Source of the DNA: Candidatus Obscuribacter phosphatis
GTDB lineage: Bacteria; Cyanobacteriota; Vampirovibrionia; Obscuribacterales; Obscuribacteraceae
Reading direction: 5' to 3'
Length of the DNA stretch: 64,000 nucleotides
Assembly: GCA_001899315.1 (NCBI GenBank)
Contig: MOYA01000001.1
Span: forward strand, 683,105 to 747,104
Shown: positions 8,953 to 16,474 of the stretch, one piece after another
Layout of the letters: every line of letters begins with the position of its first letter
Position numbering within the stretch: the stretch's first letter is position 1
Notes under the pieces: generated by a model
What the model was told of the DNA's origin: nothing
The model's database searches: none
What the model saw: only the letters and a program-made list of their open reading frames with translations
Position numbers and translations under genes: made by a program

Positions 8953-9654
8953 GCCACCCGATCCCTGTTCGGTGCTGCCTGTGTTTTGAGAACTTTTTTG
9001 ATTGCTTCCTTCATCTGAACTTTGTGAACTATTTTGCGATTGTTCATTATTTCGATGATTTTCATTGTTTGCTATCTGGGCTGAAATGATCTGGTCTCCG
9101 ATGCCAATGCGGTAGACATTTTGCAAACCGCCTACCACCATGCCAAAGACAGCATACTGTCCATTGAGCTGGGGCATTCCCTTTTTGAGAATATAGAATT
9201 GACAGCTGGCCGAATTTGGATTTGCCGATCTCGCCATAGCTACCATGCCCGCTTGACCATGACCTAGATTGCGATTTATTTCCAAAGGAACATAGCGAAC
9301 TTGTCCGGTATCAGGATCGACAAAGTTGCCCTGCCCATTGCCGAATGGACAGCCACCTTGAATGAGCCAGTTTTCAACGCGGTGAAAAATCTTGCCGTTG
9401 TAATACCCTCGATTGACCAGGTCGAGAAAATTGTTGGCGGTTCGAGGCACCATACCGGCAAAGACTCGAATGGCAATTGTGCCTTTGGTGGTCGACATAA
9501 GCACTACCGGATCTTGGCCGGCATAGGCCGGGGCCGGATTGGCCTGAGCAAACATAACAATAAGAAGGGGAAGTAACAACTTTGCTGAGCAGAGCTTTTT
9601 GGTCTGGAGTCTTTTAGTCCAAGTTCTGATGGTTATAAGGCTGGGCAGGTTCAT
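8929..9654 (-). CDS. Exported cyclophilin-type peptidyl-prolyl isomerase
   Basis: The 241-residue protein has a long basic N-region and a signal peptide ending around APAYA (about 45), then a compact prokaryotic cyclophilin domain (about 48-190). Motifs include [49 protein letters not shown] and YAVFGMVVGG. After the fold comes a Ser/Gln/Asn-rich, probably disordered tail. It should catalyse proline isomerisation during folding of exported proteins. It is the first of three cyclophilins in the window; the others are at 44.7-45.9 kb. The tail overlaps the eutB end on the opposite strand. Confidence 0.88.
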   Translation of the reverse strand: MNLPSLITIRTWTKRLQTKKLCSAKLLLPLLIVMFAQANPAPAYAGQDPVVLMSTTKGTIAIRVFAGMVPRTANNFLDLVNRGYYNGKIFHRVENWLIQGGCPFGNGQGNFVDPDTGQVRYVPLEINRNLGHGQAGMVAMARSANPNSASCQFYILKKGMPQLNGQYAVFGMVVGGLQNVYRIGIGDQIISAQIANNENHRNNEQSQNSSQSSDEGSNQKSSQNTGSTEQGSGGSSGESGF

Positions 9655-9795
9655 TTTTGAGCAATCTCTTTATTTTTCACCTATTTCCAGAATTATTAAT
9701 CCACCCCGCTTTGCGTTTCTAAACCCTGTAATGCGGGAACATGTTTGCCAGGGTAAAGAACCGGAAGGGAACTCAAATCAGGAAAGGCGGCCATA

Positions 9796-10785
9796 ATGAC
9801 ACTTTATGCGGATCTTCACAGACATCTAGGTGGAGCACTGCACCCTCGTATTATCTACAAGTTTCTGCAGAGGCAGGATCACAAAGTCTTGAGTTATTTT
9901 CCCGATTATGACGGCTTTTATAACTGGTTCACCAGACCTTGCCGTACTCTGGAGGAATTCGTCAAGATTCACTCTCTAGTGGAAGAGTTGCAGAGTCTGG
10001 AACATCTGCCCTATTTCTGCTTGCGCTTGTGCCGCGGGGCATATACTTTCGAGAATTTGCAGTATCTAGAACTTCGTTACAATCCCTTCTTTCGTACCGA
10101 TCATGACTTGCCCACTCCGAAACGATTGGGGCAGATGAATTTGATTGTTGAAGTAATTACAGCCAATCTGAGACCGGCTGAATATCCCATCACGGTCAAG
10201 CAAATTCTCTGCTTTGATAGACGTTTGCCTAAGAACATAAATGAAGCCATTCTCAAAGTTGCGCAGGATAATCTTGGACCAGTTGTCGGGGTCGATCTAG
10301 CCGGTCCCGAGATCAATACAGAAAAGACCGAAGAATGGATCAAGCTAATGGCCAGGGCAAGGGCCAGTGGACTGAAGACCACTTGCCACCTTGGTGAAAC
10401 CAGTGTCGACAACGTTGATCCGCGTTTCTTTTCTATACTCGATCGCATCGGTCATGGTATCCATATTCCGCTTGCAAAACCCGAGTACTTGAAAGAGTTA
10501 GCTAAACGTCAGATCACACTTGAAGTTTGTCCGACTTCTTATAGGCAGACCGGTGTGCTCAAAGATTTCTCAGATTTACGTACAGTCTTCGCTCGCTGTA
10601 AGGATGCAGGCGTGGCTGTGGCAGTGTGTACGGATAACCCCGGTCGTAACCCGGCCCCTTGCACTTTGCCTGGCGAGTACGAACGATTGATCGATCATGA
10701 CGTGATTGATTTTGGTGACTTGAAGGAAATCCAGAATGAAGGATTTAGATCAGCATTCGGATTTGTCGGCAGTGCCAGGCACTAG
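9796..10785 (+). CDS. Adenosine-deaminase-family amidohydrolase
   Basis: This 329-residue TIM-barrel hydrolase has zinc-site residues in order: DLHRHLGG (H8, H10), CHLGE (H197 with catalytic E200), GHG (H219) and CTDNP (D279). Family members remove the amino group from adenosine, adenine or aminodeoxyfutalosine. The second acidic residue of the usual TDDP motif, which contacts the purine ring in adenosine deaminase, is Asn280 here. The expected SLN before it is replaced by AVC. The substrate is therefore uncertain, and I give no gene symbol. The start ATG has GGAAAGGCGG upstream. It stands alone between a divergent cyclophilin and a long intergenic region. Confidence 0.82.
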   Translation: MTLYADLHRHLGGALHPRIIYKFLQRQDHKVLSYFPDYDGFYNWFTRPCRTLEEFVKIHSLVEELQSLEHLPYFCLRLCRGAYTFENLQYLELRYNPFFRTDHDLPTPKRLGQMNLIVEVITANLRPAEYPITVKQILCFDRRLPKNINEAILKVAQDNLGPVVGVDLAGPEINTEKTEEWIKLMARARASGLKTTCHLGETSVDNVDPRFFSILDRIGHGIHIPLAKPEYLKELAKRQITLEVCPTSYRQTGVLKDFSDLRTVFARCKDAGVAVAVCTDNPGRNPAPCTLPGEYERLIDHDVIDFGDLKEIQNEGFRSAFGFVGSARH

Positions 10786-11497
10786 AAGGCGCACTAGCAC
10801 TCGGTTTCATTTAGTCACCCCAAGCTTTTTCTTGGAACTTTTCGAAAAAGCAGCTTAGGGGCAAACCCGATAGAAGGAAAAGATTTTGAACTCGAATTAT
10901 GATTTGTGATCCCAAAAGGAAAAATCTCGTAGCATTTTGAAAAATTTTTTTCGGTCGATAAGGTCCTTTTTTTGACTCTGATTTTTCTTGATGGTGCATG
11001 CTAAAAGTGGCTTGTAGAGCTGGTTGTGCTAAGCCACTGTAAATGGTGATACTAAGCTCGTAACTGAATTTGGATCGTCTCGCCAAAATTCAGTTCAATA
11101 ATTTCTATTGCAATTTATTGAATTCGAGGTTACTCTATGCTGCGTGTGGTGTGACAAAAAAGAGTAATTACAAAAAAGCTGATTGCTCTTTTCAAAACGG
11201 TGGTGAAACTAAAGCAAAGAATTGAACCGACCTGAAGCCGTTCCCAGATCATATTTATCAAGATCGTGTTTTGAAAATCGCATTTGAATTCGCATCGAAA
11301 TAGATATAAGAAAGGCGGCTAAGGCATATGTCGCATTGCAAGAGCCCAAGCAAATAGTAAAAGCGAATGCTGTATCGACATTTATATGCCGATAATTTCT
11401 GAAAAATTATGAGTCGGTTGTAACCTCTTTGATCCTTATATATCGATCCTTATATAAGGAAGTTTCCCTCTGTGTTTATTACAAGGGAGGAATAATA
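10786..11497. other. 712-bp intergenic region with hairpins, no supported gene
   Basis: No convincing gene was found. A minus frame of 91 codons (10811-11086) has no ribosome site or recognisable domain. Visible structure: an 8-bp hairpin (10824-10831/10844-10851), a long hairpin (11062-11073 with 11083-11095, one bulge) and an overlapping 8-bp inverted repeat (11094-11101/11115-11122). The 3' part carries the candidate regulatory palindrome described separately. A small RNA is possible but unproven. Confidence 0.5.
11431..11460 (+). promoter_or_regulatory. Direct repeat and palindrome before histone-like gene
   Basis: GATCCTTATATA occurs twice, at 11431-11442 and 11445-11456, with a 14-base period. 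The second copy is part of a perfect 14-bp palindrome, TCCTTATATAAGGA (11447-11460). It lies about 38 bases before the histone-like start codon. It could be an operator, or it could hold a TATA-like -10 box. This is inference from position only. Confidence 0.4.
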
Positions 11498-12142
11498 ATG
11501 GCAACCAAGCCAACCAAGAAGAAGACTGCAAGTAAGAGAGCTAATCCTGCTGCAGCCGTCGAAGAAACTACAGCAGCTGCTAAGCCTAAGAAAGCTGCCA
11601 AGAAAACTACTGCTAAAAAAGCTGTAGCTAAAAAGACCACAGCTAAAAAAGCTGTAGCTAAGAAAGCTGCCCCCAAAAAAGCTGCTGCCAAAAAGACCGT
11701 AGCCAAGAAAGCTGCTCCTAAAAAAGCTGCTGCCAAAAAGACCACAGCCAAAAAAGCTGTAGCCAAAAAGACCACAGCTAAGAAAGCTGCTCCTAAAAAA
11801 GCTGCCGCCAAAAAGACTGTAGCTAAGAAAGCTGCTCCTAAGAAAGCCGCTGCCAAGAAAGCTGCTCCTAAGAAAGCTGCCGCCAAAAAGACCACAGCCA
11901 AAAAAGCTGTAGCTAAGAAAGCTGCTCCTAAGAAAGCTGCTGCCAAAAAAGCCGCTCCTAAGAAAGCCACTGCCAAAAAAGCTGCCGCTAAAAAGACTGT
12001 AGCTAAGAAAGCTGCTCCTAAGAAAGCCGCAGGCAAGAAAGTAGCCGCCAAGAAGAAGCCCGCTGCTAAGCGCTCTACCAAGCGTAGCAAAGCCTCTTCC
12101 GATGCTCCTTCTTCCGCTCCTTCCGAAGGCGAAGCTTCCTAA
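11498..12142 (+). CDS. Histone H1-like lysine/alanine-rich DNA-binding protein
   Basis: From the ATG with the strong GGGAGG site the product has 214 residues, nearly all Lys, Ala, Thr, Pro and Val. It is built from repeats such as [20 protein letters not shown]. This composition matches eukaryotic H1 tails and bacterial H1-like proteins (Hc1, AlgP type), which bind and condense DNA without sequence specificity. A longer frame starts at 11429, but the ribosome site fixes the inner start. The C-terminus changes to Ser/Ala-rich and acidic. Repeat number probably varies between strains. Open frames on the opposite strand are composition artefacts. A strong terminator follows. Confidence 0.88.
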   Translation: MATKPTKKKTASKRANPAAAVEETTAAAKPKKAAKKTTAKKAVAKKTTAKKAVAKKAAPKKAAAKKTVAKKAAPKKAAAKKTTAKKAVAKKTTAKKAAPKKAAAKKTVAKKAAPKKAAAKKAAPKKAAAKKTTAKKAVAKKAAPKKAAAKKAAPKKATAKKAAAKKTVAKKAAPKKAAGKKVAAKKKPAAKRSTKRSKASSDAPSSAPSEGEAS

Positions 12143-12170
12143 GAGTAATCCTCTTAAGAGAGTTGAATAA

Positions 12171-12201
12171 AAGTCCGCAAGCATTTGCGGACTTTTTCTT
12201 T
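12171..12201 (+). terminator. Intrinsic terminator of histone-like gene
   Basis: A perfect 10-bp stem, AAGTCCGCAA with TTGCGGACTT, has a GCAT loop (12171-12194) and runs into TTTTTCTTTT. It lies 29 bases after the histone-like stop codon. Confidence 0.93.
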
Positions 12202-12239
12202 TCCTGAATTCTTTTCCTAATTACTCTTGCCTAGTTCAC

Positions 12240-12911
12240 TCAATCGAGCAGCAAGGGCTCTACTGTTTGCCAGATAAAGGGCAAGCTTTCTATAAGTTCG
12301 TGCCCATCCCTTAGTTTATAGAGCTCTGACCTGCCGTTATTCGATTGGGCAACTTTTTCACTCATGATACAGGGTACAGTCTCGTCAAGTTGACCATGAA
12401 AAATGAAGGTGCGTGCCGGTAAGTGAATTGCTTCAGTGAGCGGATCTTGCACCGCCAACTGGTGGTTCGCAAAGTCTCTGACAAATTCAAAGCTCAAGGC
12501 TTCATCTTTGCCTGTGGCATGGTGTGGGAAGCGTCTGGAATTTTCTCTTTTCCATTTTTCCATTTCTTCTTTGCCTAGCCATGACGTCCATCTTTGTGTG
12601 ATACCAAATCCGGGGGCCAAAAGAACATAAGTAGCCTGCGGTATTTCTGCCTGCAAGATAGAGGCGAGCAAACCTCCTAAACTTGAGCCGAAAATAAAGA
12701 GTTTGTCGTTCTGATCAGCCCTTAGTTGCAGAAGTGCTTCTCTGCAAACCTCTAGTTGGCTTGATAGCGTCATCTTGAAAAAATTAGGCACATTGAGATC
12801 TGGTGCCATGAAAGTCATATTTTTTTCTTTAAAGCGCTGACTAAAATAGGCTGCTTTTTTAGAACTTGGACCAGAGGCAAATCCGTGTAGATAGAGAACT
12901 TTGATTGACAC
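12240..12911 (-). CDS. Alpha/beta-hydrolase, YqiA/UPF0227-like esterase
   Basis: The protein begins MSIKVLYLHGFASGPSSKKA, the typical opening of small YqiA-type esterases. It has the nucleophile elbow GSSLGG, a late Asp in HGQLDETVP and a His in DGHELIE, forming a Ser-Asp-His triad. About 223 residues fit the family. A longer frame starts at ATG 12986 and would overlap the upstream gene by 52 bases with a non-conserved N-terminus, so I prefer this GTG start, although its ribosome site is weak. The substrate is unknown; relatives hydrolyse short-chain or CoA esters. It is likely co-transcribed with the upstream hypothetical gene. Confidence 0.75.
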   Translation of the reverse strand: MSIKVLYLHGFASGPSSKKAAYFSQRFKEKNMTFMAPDLNVPNFFKMTLSSQLEVCREALLQLRADQNDKLFIFGSSLGGLLASILQAEIPQATYVLLAPGFGITQRWTSWLGKEEMEKWKRENSRRFPHHATGKDEALSFEFVRDFANHQLAVQDPLTEAIHLPARTFIFHGQLDETVPCIMSEKVAQSNNGRSELYKLRDGHELIESLPFIWQTVEPLLLD

Positions 12912-12934
12912 TTCGTTTGTCTTTTGCTTTGTTC

Positions 12935-13567
12935 TCAGACAGGGCTCAGTGAAGTGGATGAAGCTGTGCTGATAAAGCCGTACCATGGATTGGAATTGAT
13001 CAGCGATGTGAGCTGTAATTCTAGTGATGCTTTATCTGTGGCATCAGCCTTTGTGATCAAGAGCTTGCCTGGGGCAGTATAGAAGCCAAAAACCCAAACT
13101 TTATTTCCGGCTTCCATACAACAAATCCATTGATGAAATTCCGGAGGTTGAATCAAGTAGTAGACGAAGGCCGATATCTCGCCTTGGCTCAAAAACTGTT
13201 CCAGTGTTTTTGACCAGTCCGGCTTGTCCATAAGATAGAGGGTCTGACGCGGCAAGCCGCCGCTTAGCACCTGGGTGGCATTGTCAAGTTTGTTTAACTG
13301 TGCCCAGGTGGTCGGCAGATATATATATAAAGTACCGCCCAAGTCTGATCCGAAATCAAGGGGGCGCAAACTCCATTCAGGTGTTTGGCTGGAATGGATG
13401 TAGTTATCAAAAGTAAAACTCTCGGTGGTTGCTCCCATCTTTGTCGCCAAGGACGGTGAACAGGCCTCTACCGTGGTCTCCGGAAATTTGCCGTTGACTA
13501 CCCAGTCTCTTAGAATCTGCTGAAAGTAGTTGCCTACAGTATTTTGAGAGCTAAAACTTGGAGACAT
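12935..13567 (-). CDS. Conserved-looking hypothetical protein
   Basis: A 210-residue protein with no signal peptide, membrane segment or motif that I recognise. It is rich in aromatic residues (WSLRPLDFG, WAQLNKLDN, PEFHQWICCMEAGNKVWVFGFY). The end, LELQLTSLINSNPWYGF, looks like a folded alpha/beta domain. The composition is that of a soluble cytosolic protein. It lies directly upstream of the esterase gene on the same strand, and is divergent from the modified-peptide operon. Confidence 0.65.
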   Translation of the reverse strand: MSPSFSSQNTVGNYFQQILRDWVVNGKFPETTVEACSPSLATKMGATTESFTFDNYIHSSQTPEWSLRPLDFGSDLGGTLYIYLPTTWAQLNKLDNATQVLSGGLPRQTLYLMDKPDWSKTLEQFLSQGEISAFVYYLIQPPEFHQWICCMEAGNKVWVFGFYTAPGKLLITKADATDKASLELQLTSLINSNPWYGFISTASSTSLSPV

Positions 13568-13743
13568 AAATCTTGGTTTCCCTTCAGTTTTTTTGTTAGC
13601 TTACCCCATGCCCTCAGGCAACACAACACTTTATACCCGTTTAGCCAAGACATATTTATACTTGCTAAAGCGGTTAATGATACTGCCATTGGTGGCACTT
13701 TTCAGCCTTTTGGATTTTTACATAATGGGTAGATTGCATAGGA

Positions 13744-13776
13744 GAGCGTTCTTGTGCGAGCGTTCTTTATATATAT
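13744..13776 (+). promoter_or_regulatory. Direct repeats with TATA-like box before precursor peptide A
   Basis: GAGCGTTCTT occurs at 13744-13753 and again at 13758-13767, one every 14 bases, directly followed by TATATATA (13768-13776) that could be a -10 element. It sits about 35 bases before the start of the first precursor gene. Spaced direct repeats next to a promoter often bind regulators, so this is a candidate control site for the whole operon. No known metal-regulator box was recognised. Confidence 0.4.
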
Positions 13777-13808
13777 AGGTGTGCGAAATAGTAACTTGGA
13801 GGTTGCAA

Positions 13809-14165
13809 ATGGCGAAACCTGGAAAACTTGACACAATTGCCCTTTTGACCGTACTGGGACTTTCTTACGGTGTCAGTCAGATGCCTGCCGGCGCAGAGGA
13901 CAAGAAGTCGGAAGGCAAGATGGAAGCCAAGGAAAGCAAGAAGAGCGAAAAGCAGGGCAAGGATTCATCTTGCGGTGAAGGTAGCTGTGGTACCGACAAG
14001 AAAGGCGCCGCCGCTGCCAAGTCTAAACATAAAGCCGACGAAGCCAAAGGCAAAGAAGTGAAAAAGGCTGAAAAGCAAGGCAAGGACTCGTCTTGCGGCG
14101 AAGGTAGCTGTGGCAAAGACAAGAAAGGGGCGGAAGCGGCAAAAGAAAAACACAAAGCAAAATAA
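13809..14165 (+). CDS. Candidate MNIO-modified precursor peptide A (HvfA/BufA-like)
   Basis: The start is fixed by TTGGAGG eight bases upstream. The 118-residue product has an N-terminal export segment (hydrophobic about 9-22, likely cut near PAGAE). The rest is Lys/Glu/Ala-rich and contains two near-identical 33-residue repeats (44-76 and 85-117), each with SSCGEGSCG (Cys 55/60 and 96/101). Known bufferin/HvfA precursors are exported peptides with EGKCG-type motifs whose Cys are oxidised by MNIO enzymes to metal-binding groups. EGSCG here is a close variant. With the DUF692 and DUF2063 genes following, I infer a RiPP precursor, probably binding copper or another soft metal. The modification itself cannot be seen from DNA. 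Confidence 0.78.
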   Translation: MAKPGKLDTIALLTVLGLSYGVSQMPAGAEDKKSEGKMEAKESKKSEKQGKDSSCGEGSCGTDKKGAAAAKSKHKADEAKGKEVKKAEKQGKDSSCGEGSCGKDKKGAEAAKEKHKAK

Positions 14166-14379
14166 GGAATTGTTAAGTTTGTTTGCCGGGTTTATTTCGG
14201 GTATAGGTGCGCGGTTGGCAGATTTAACACAGCCATAACCAAGATTTGGACTTTTTTTAATAAGCCTGGCCTAGCATGATGCTCATGTCACCCGGGATGT
14301 AAAGCGTGGAACTTTTCCATCAACAATTCATTCAAAGGTGATTGGTTACTCAAAATAGTTTGTGTTCACGGAGGTCGAA

Positions 14380-14700
14380 ATGCAAAAGACTCAATTGGCA
14401 GCTGCCCTCGTTGCAGTTCTCGGACTTTCTTTCAACGGAATTGCCCGTGCCGCTGATGCTGAAGGCGACGCCAAAGCCGACAAGAAAGTAGAAAGCAAAG
14501 AGTGCAAGAAAGAGTGCAAGAAAGCCAAAAAAGGCAAAGAAGCCTCTTGCAAAGGCGCTGAAAAAGGCAAAGAAGGCTCCTGCAAAGGCGCTGAAAAAGG
14601 CAAAGAAGGCTCCTGCAAAGGCGCCGAAAAAGGCAAAGAAGGCTCCTGCAAAGGTGCCGAGAAAGGCAAAGAAGGTTCCTGCAAAGGCGCCGAAAAATAA
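14380..14700 (+). CDS. Candidate MNIO-modified precursor peptide B, five tandem Cys repeats
   Basis: The start is set by GGAGGTCG just upstream. The 106-residue product has a signal peptide (hydrophobic 6-19, cleavage probably after ARA) and a linker with ECKKECKK. It then has five 11-residue repeats, KGKE(G/A)SCKGAE, covering residues 51-105. Each repeat carries one Cys in an EGSC context (EASC in the first), close to the EGKC of HvfA-type metallophores. Position directly before the DUF692 gene (29-base gap) marks it as the likely main substrate. Peptide A has paired Cys (CGEGSC); B has evenly spaced single Cys, so the two products should differ in metal capacity. Confidence 0.8.
   Translation: MQKTQLAAALVAVLGLSFNGIARAADAEGDAKADKKVESKECKKECKKAKKGKEASCKGAEKGKEGSCKGAEKGKEGSCKGAEKGKEGSCKGAEKGKEGSCKGAEK
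14530..14694 (+). repeat. Five 33-bp tandem repeats in precursor peptide B
   Basis: Five in-frame 33-bp units encode KGKEGSCKGAE (first unit EAS). Units at 14530, 14563, 14596, 14629 and 14662 differ mainly by synonymous changes. Copy number could change by slippage or recombination, altering the number of modifiable Cys. Confidence 0.92.
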
Positions 14701-14729
14701 CTAGCTTGCTTTGATAGCGGCGGTGCGAT

Positions 14730-15617
14730 GTGACTGACTTTTTGACAAACAAAGCTAAGCTTCCCGATCTTGGTATCGGGCTGGGCTTACGCCGCGAACT
14801 TGCTGAAGAGACTTTGGCTTCGTCCGCCGCTATCGACTGGCTGGAATTGGTACCCGAGAACTATATGGCTATAGGCGGTAGAGCTCGAGCCCGCCTTGAC
14901 GAGGCCAAAGCAAAGTTTCCCCTTGTCACCCATGGCGTCAATCTTTCCATCGGGGCAAGCGATCCACTCAACCGAGATTATCTAAAAGATCTTGAGCGTC
15001 TGCTCTCTTTTATCGATGCCCCTTGGTGGAGCGACCATTTTTGCTATACGACAGCCGGTGGTGCATACATGCACGATCTGCTGCCTGTTCCGCTCAATAT
15101 GGAAGCAGCCAAGAATATGGCCAAGCGCGCCAAAAGCGCTCAAAGTTTTATTGGTAGGCCCATGCTCTTGGAGAATATTTCCTATTACATGACCATGCCC
15201 GGCTCTAATATGGACGAGGCTGATTTTTTGGCTGAGGTTATGGAACGAGCCGATATCGGTTTGCTTTTAGACGTAAACAATGTCTATGTCAATTCAATCA
15301 ATCATAACTTTGACCCTTACGCTTATTTAGACCGGTTGCCTCTGGAGCGCGTGGTCCAGATTCATATAGCCGGTCATAGTCGCACTGACGAGATGATTAT
15401 CGATACCCATGGTGCAGCTATTATTGAACCGGTTTTCGAACTGCTCGACTATGTGCTCAAACGCACTGAGGTCAAAGCAATCTTGCTTGAGCGAGACCAG
15501 AATTATCCGGAGTTTTCGGAGATTCTAGCCGAACTGAAACAAATTAGAAGCATAGCCGATAAGAACAGAGTCTTGCCGTCTGGTAACAGCAAGAGGGTGA
15601 AATCAGTCAGTGCCTGA
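14730..15617 (+). CDS. DUF692 / MNIO multinuclear iron oxygenase (HvfB/BufB-like)
   Basis: This is a TIM-barrel DUF692 protein of 295 residues. Family members use two or three iron ions and oxygen to oxidise Cys of precursor peptides. Ligand-type residues are all present: H68 (THGVNLSIG), D102-H103 (WWSDHF), H115 (MHD), E148-N149 (LLENISYY), D181-N184 (LDVNNVYVN), H192, H212 and H216 (QIHIAGH), D225-H227 (IDTHG) and E254-R255 (LLERD). The GTG start lacks a strong ribosome site. The 3' end overlaps the partner gene by eight bases. It probably modifies both upstream peptides in the cytoplasm before export. Confidence 0.93.
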   Translation: MTDFLTNKAKLPDLGIGLGLRRELAEETLASSAAIDWLELVPENYMAIGGRARARLDEAKAKFPLVTHGVNLSIGASDPLNRDYLKDLERLLSFIDAPWWSDHFCYTTAGGAYMHDLLPVPLNMEAAKNMAKRAKSAQSFIGRPMLLENISYYMTMPGSNMDEADFLAEVMERADIGLLLDVNNVYVNSINHNFDPYAYLDRLPLERVVQIHIAGHSRTDEMIIDTHGAAIIEPVFELLDYVLKRTEVKAILLERDQNYPEFSEILAELKQIRSIADKNRVLPSGNSKRVKSVSA

Positions 15618-16458
15618 AGTAAATGCCAAGGCAAATCTAGCCGAGATTCAAGACTTCTATTACAAGCTCTGGACCCGCCGAGACTTCAGAGAAGATGTCT
15701 TTTCTCAGAGTTTGCCAATCAATAAAAGTGGCGTCAATCTCTATGCTTCTTTGATTGAGATAGGCCGTCTCGACCTAATGGCTTCGGTCTATCCGTGCAT
15801 AAAGGCCTTGCTCGGCAAGAAGTTCAGAGATTTAGTCTTGGCTTATTACGAGACTCTGCCCCCCGATCATTACAATCTCAACCGCTCGGCTAATCGTTTT
15901 GCCGGCTATTTAGAGCAGTATGAGTCTACTTTGGTCAGTCGTCATCCCTTTATTGTGGAGTTGGCTCATTTTGAGTGGATTGAATTGGAAGTAATGGAAG
16001 CTGAAAGTGCAAACTTAATTGCACTGGGCAGTGCCCATGCCAGTAAACGTGGGCGCGGTGGCAAGCCGAATGCCGAGACGAATTTGGAAAGTGAGGCACA
16101 AGACTTTGTCAGTACCTCTCCCCGTTTGGCCGATGTGGTGGTTCTGCATAAATATCAGTATCCGGTTATGACTATTTCAAAGACTTTGTTGGATGGCGAG
16201 AAACTGCCGCGACGGGTCAAGAAAGAGACAACCAATATGGCTATTTATCGCGACAATAAATCTCATCAATGCCGCTTTCTTGAGCTTGGTGCAATGGCCT
16301 ATGAAGCTTTGCAAATGGTGAAAGCTCAACCCGGCATCACCTATGGTGAACTACTCAAATCTGTTTGTCAGTCTTCCAGTGATGGGCCCGCCGAGACAGT
16401 GGAAGCCTTTTTGGAATTATTGGAAGAACTGAAAGCCTGCAATCTTATTGTCAACTAA
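15610..16458 (+). CDS. DUF2063 partner protein (HvfC/BufC-like)
   Basis: The 282-residue protein has the DUF2063 N-terminal helical domain (LAEIQDFYYKLW at the start, VNLYASLIEIGRLDLMASVYPCIKALLG, FIVELAHFEWIELEV). These proteins bind the MNIO enzyme and the precursor leader. A middle Lys/Glu-rich linker follows. The C-terminal segment (from FLELGAMAYEALQ to ELKACNLI) has the winged-helix or PqqD-like pattern used for peptide recognition. Its GTG start overlaps the MNIO stop by eight bases, so the two proteins are probably made in a fixed ratio. No membrane segment is seen. Confidence 0.85.
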   Translation: MPEVNAKANLAEIQDFYYKLWTRRDFREDVFSQSLPINKSGVNLYASLIEIGRLDLMASVYPCIKALLGKKFRDLVLAYYETLPPDHYNLNRSANRFAGYLEQYESTLVSRHPFIVELAHFEWIELEVMEAESANLIALGSAHASKRGRGGKPNAETNLESEAQDFVSTSPRLADVVVLHKYQYPVMTISKTLLDGEKLPRRVKKETTNMAIYRDNKSHQCRFLELGAMAYEALQMVKAQPGITYGELLKSVCQSSSDGPAETVEAFLELLEELKACNLIVN

Positions 16459-16474
16459 ATCTAGGGAGGAAATT

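Noticed and set aside
10811-11086. 91-codon minus frame in the long intergenic region
   Set aside because: No ribosome site, no domain, and it crosses hairpins; composition is not protein-like.
11450-12184. Long open frames antisense to the histone-like gene
   Set aside because: They arise from the Lys/Ala codon repeats and encode Phe/Leu/Ala repetition; the plus strand has the ribosome site and terminator.
14166-14379. Terminator between precursor A and precursor B
   Set aside because: A bulged hairpin is followed by a T-run only after about 15 bases; not convincing as intrinsic terminator.
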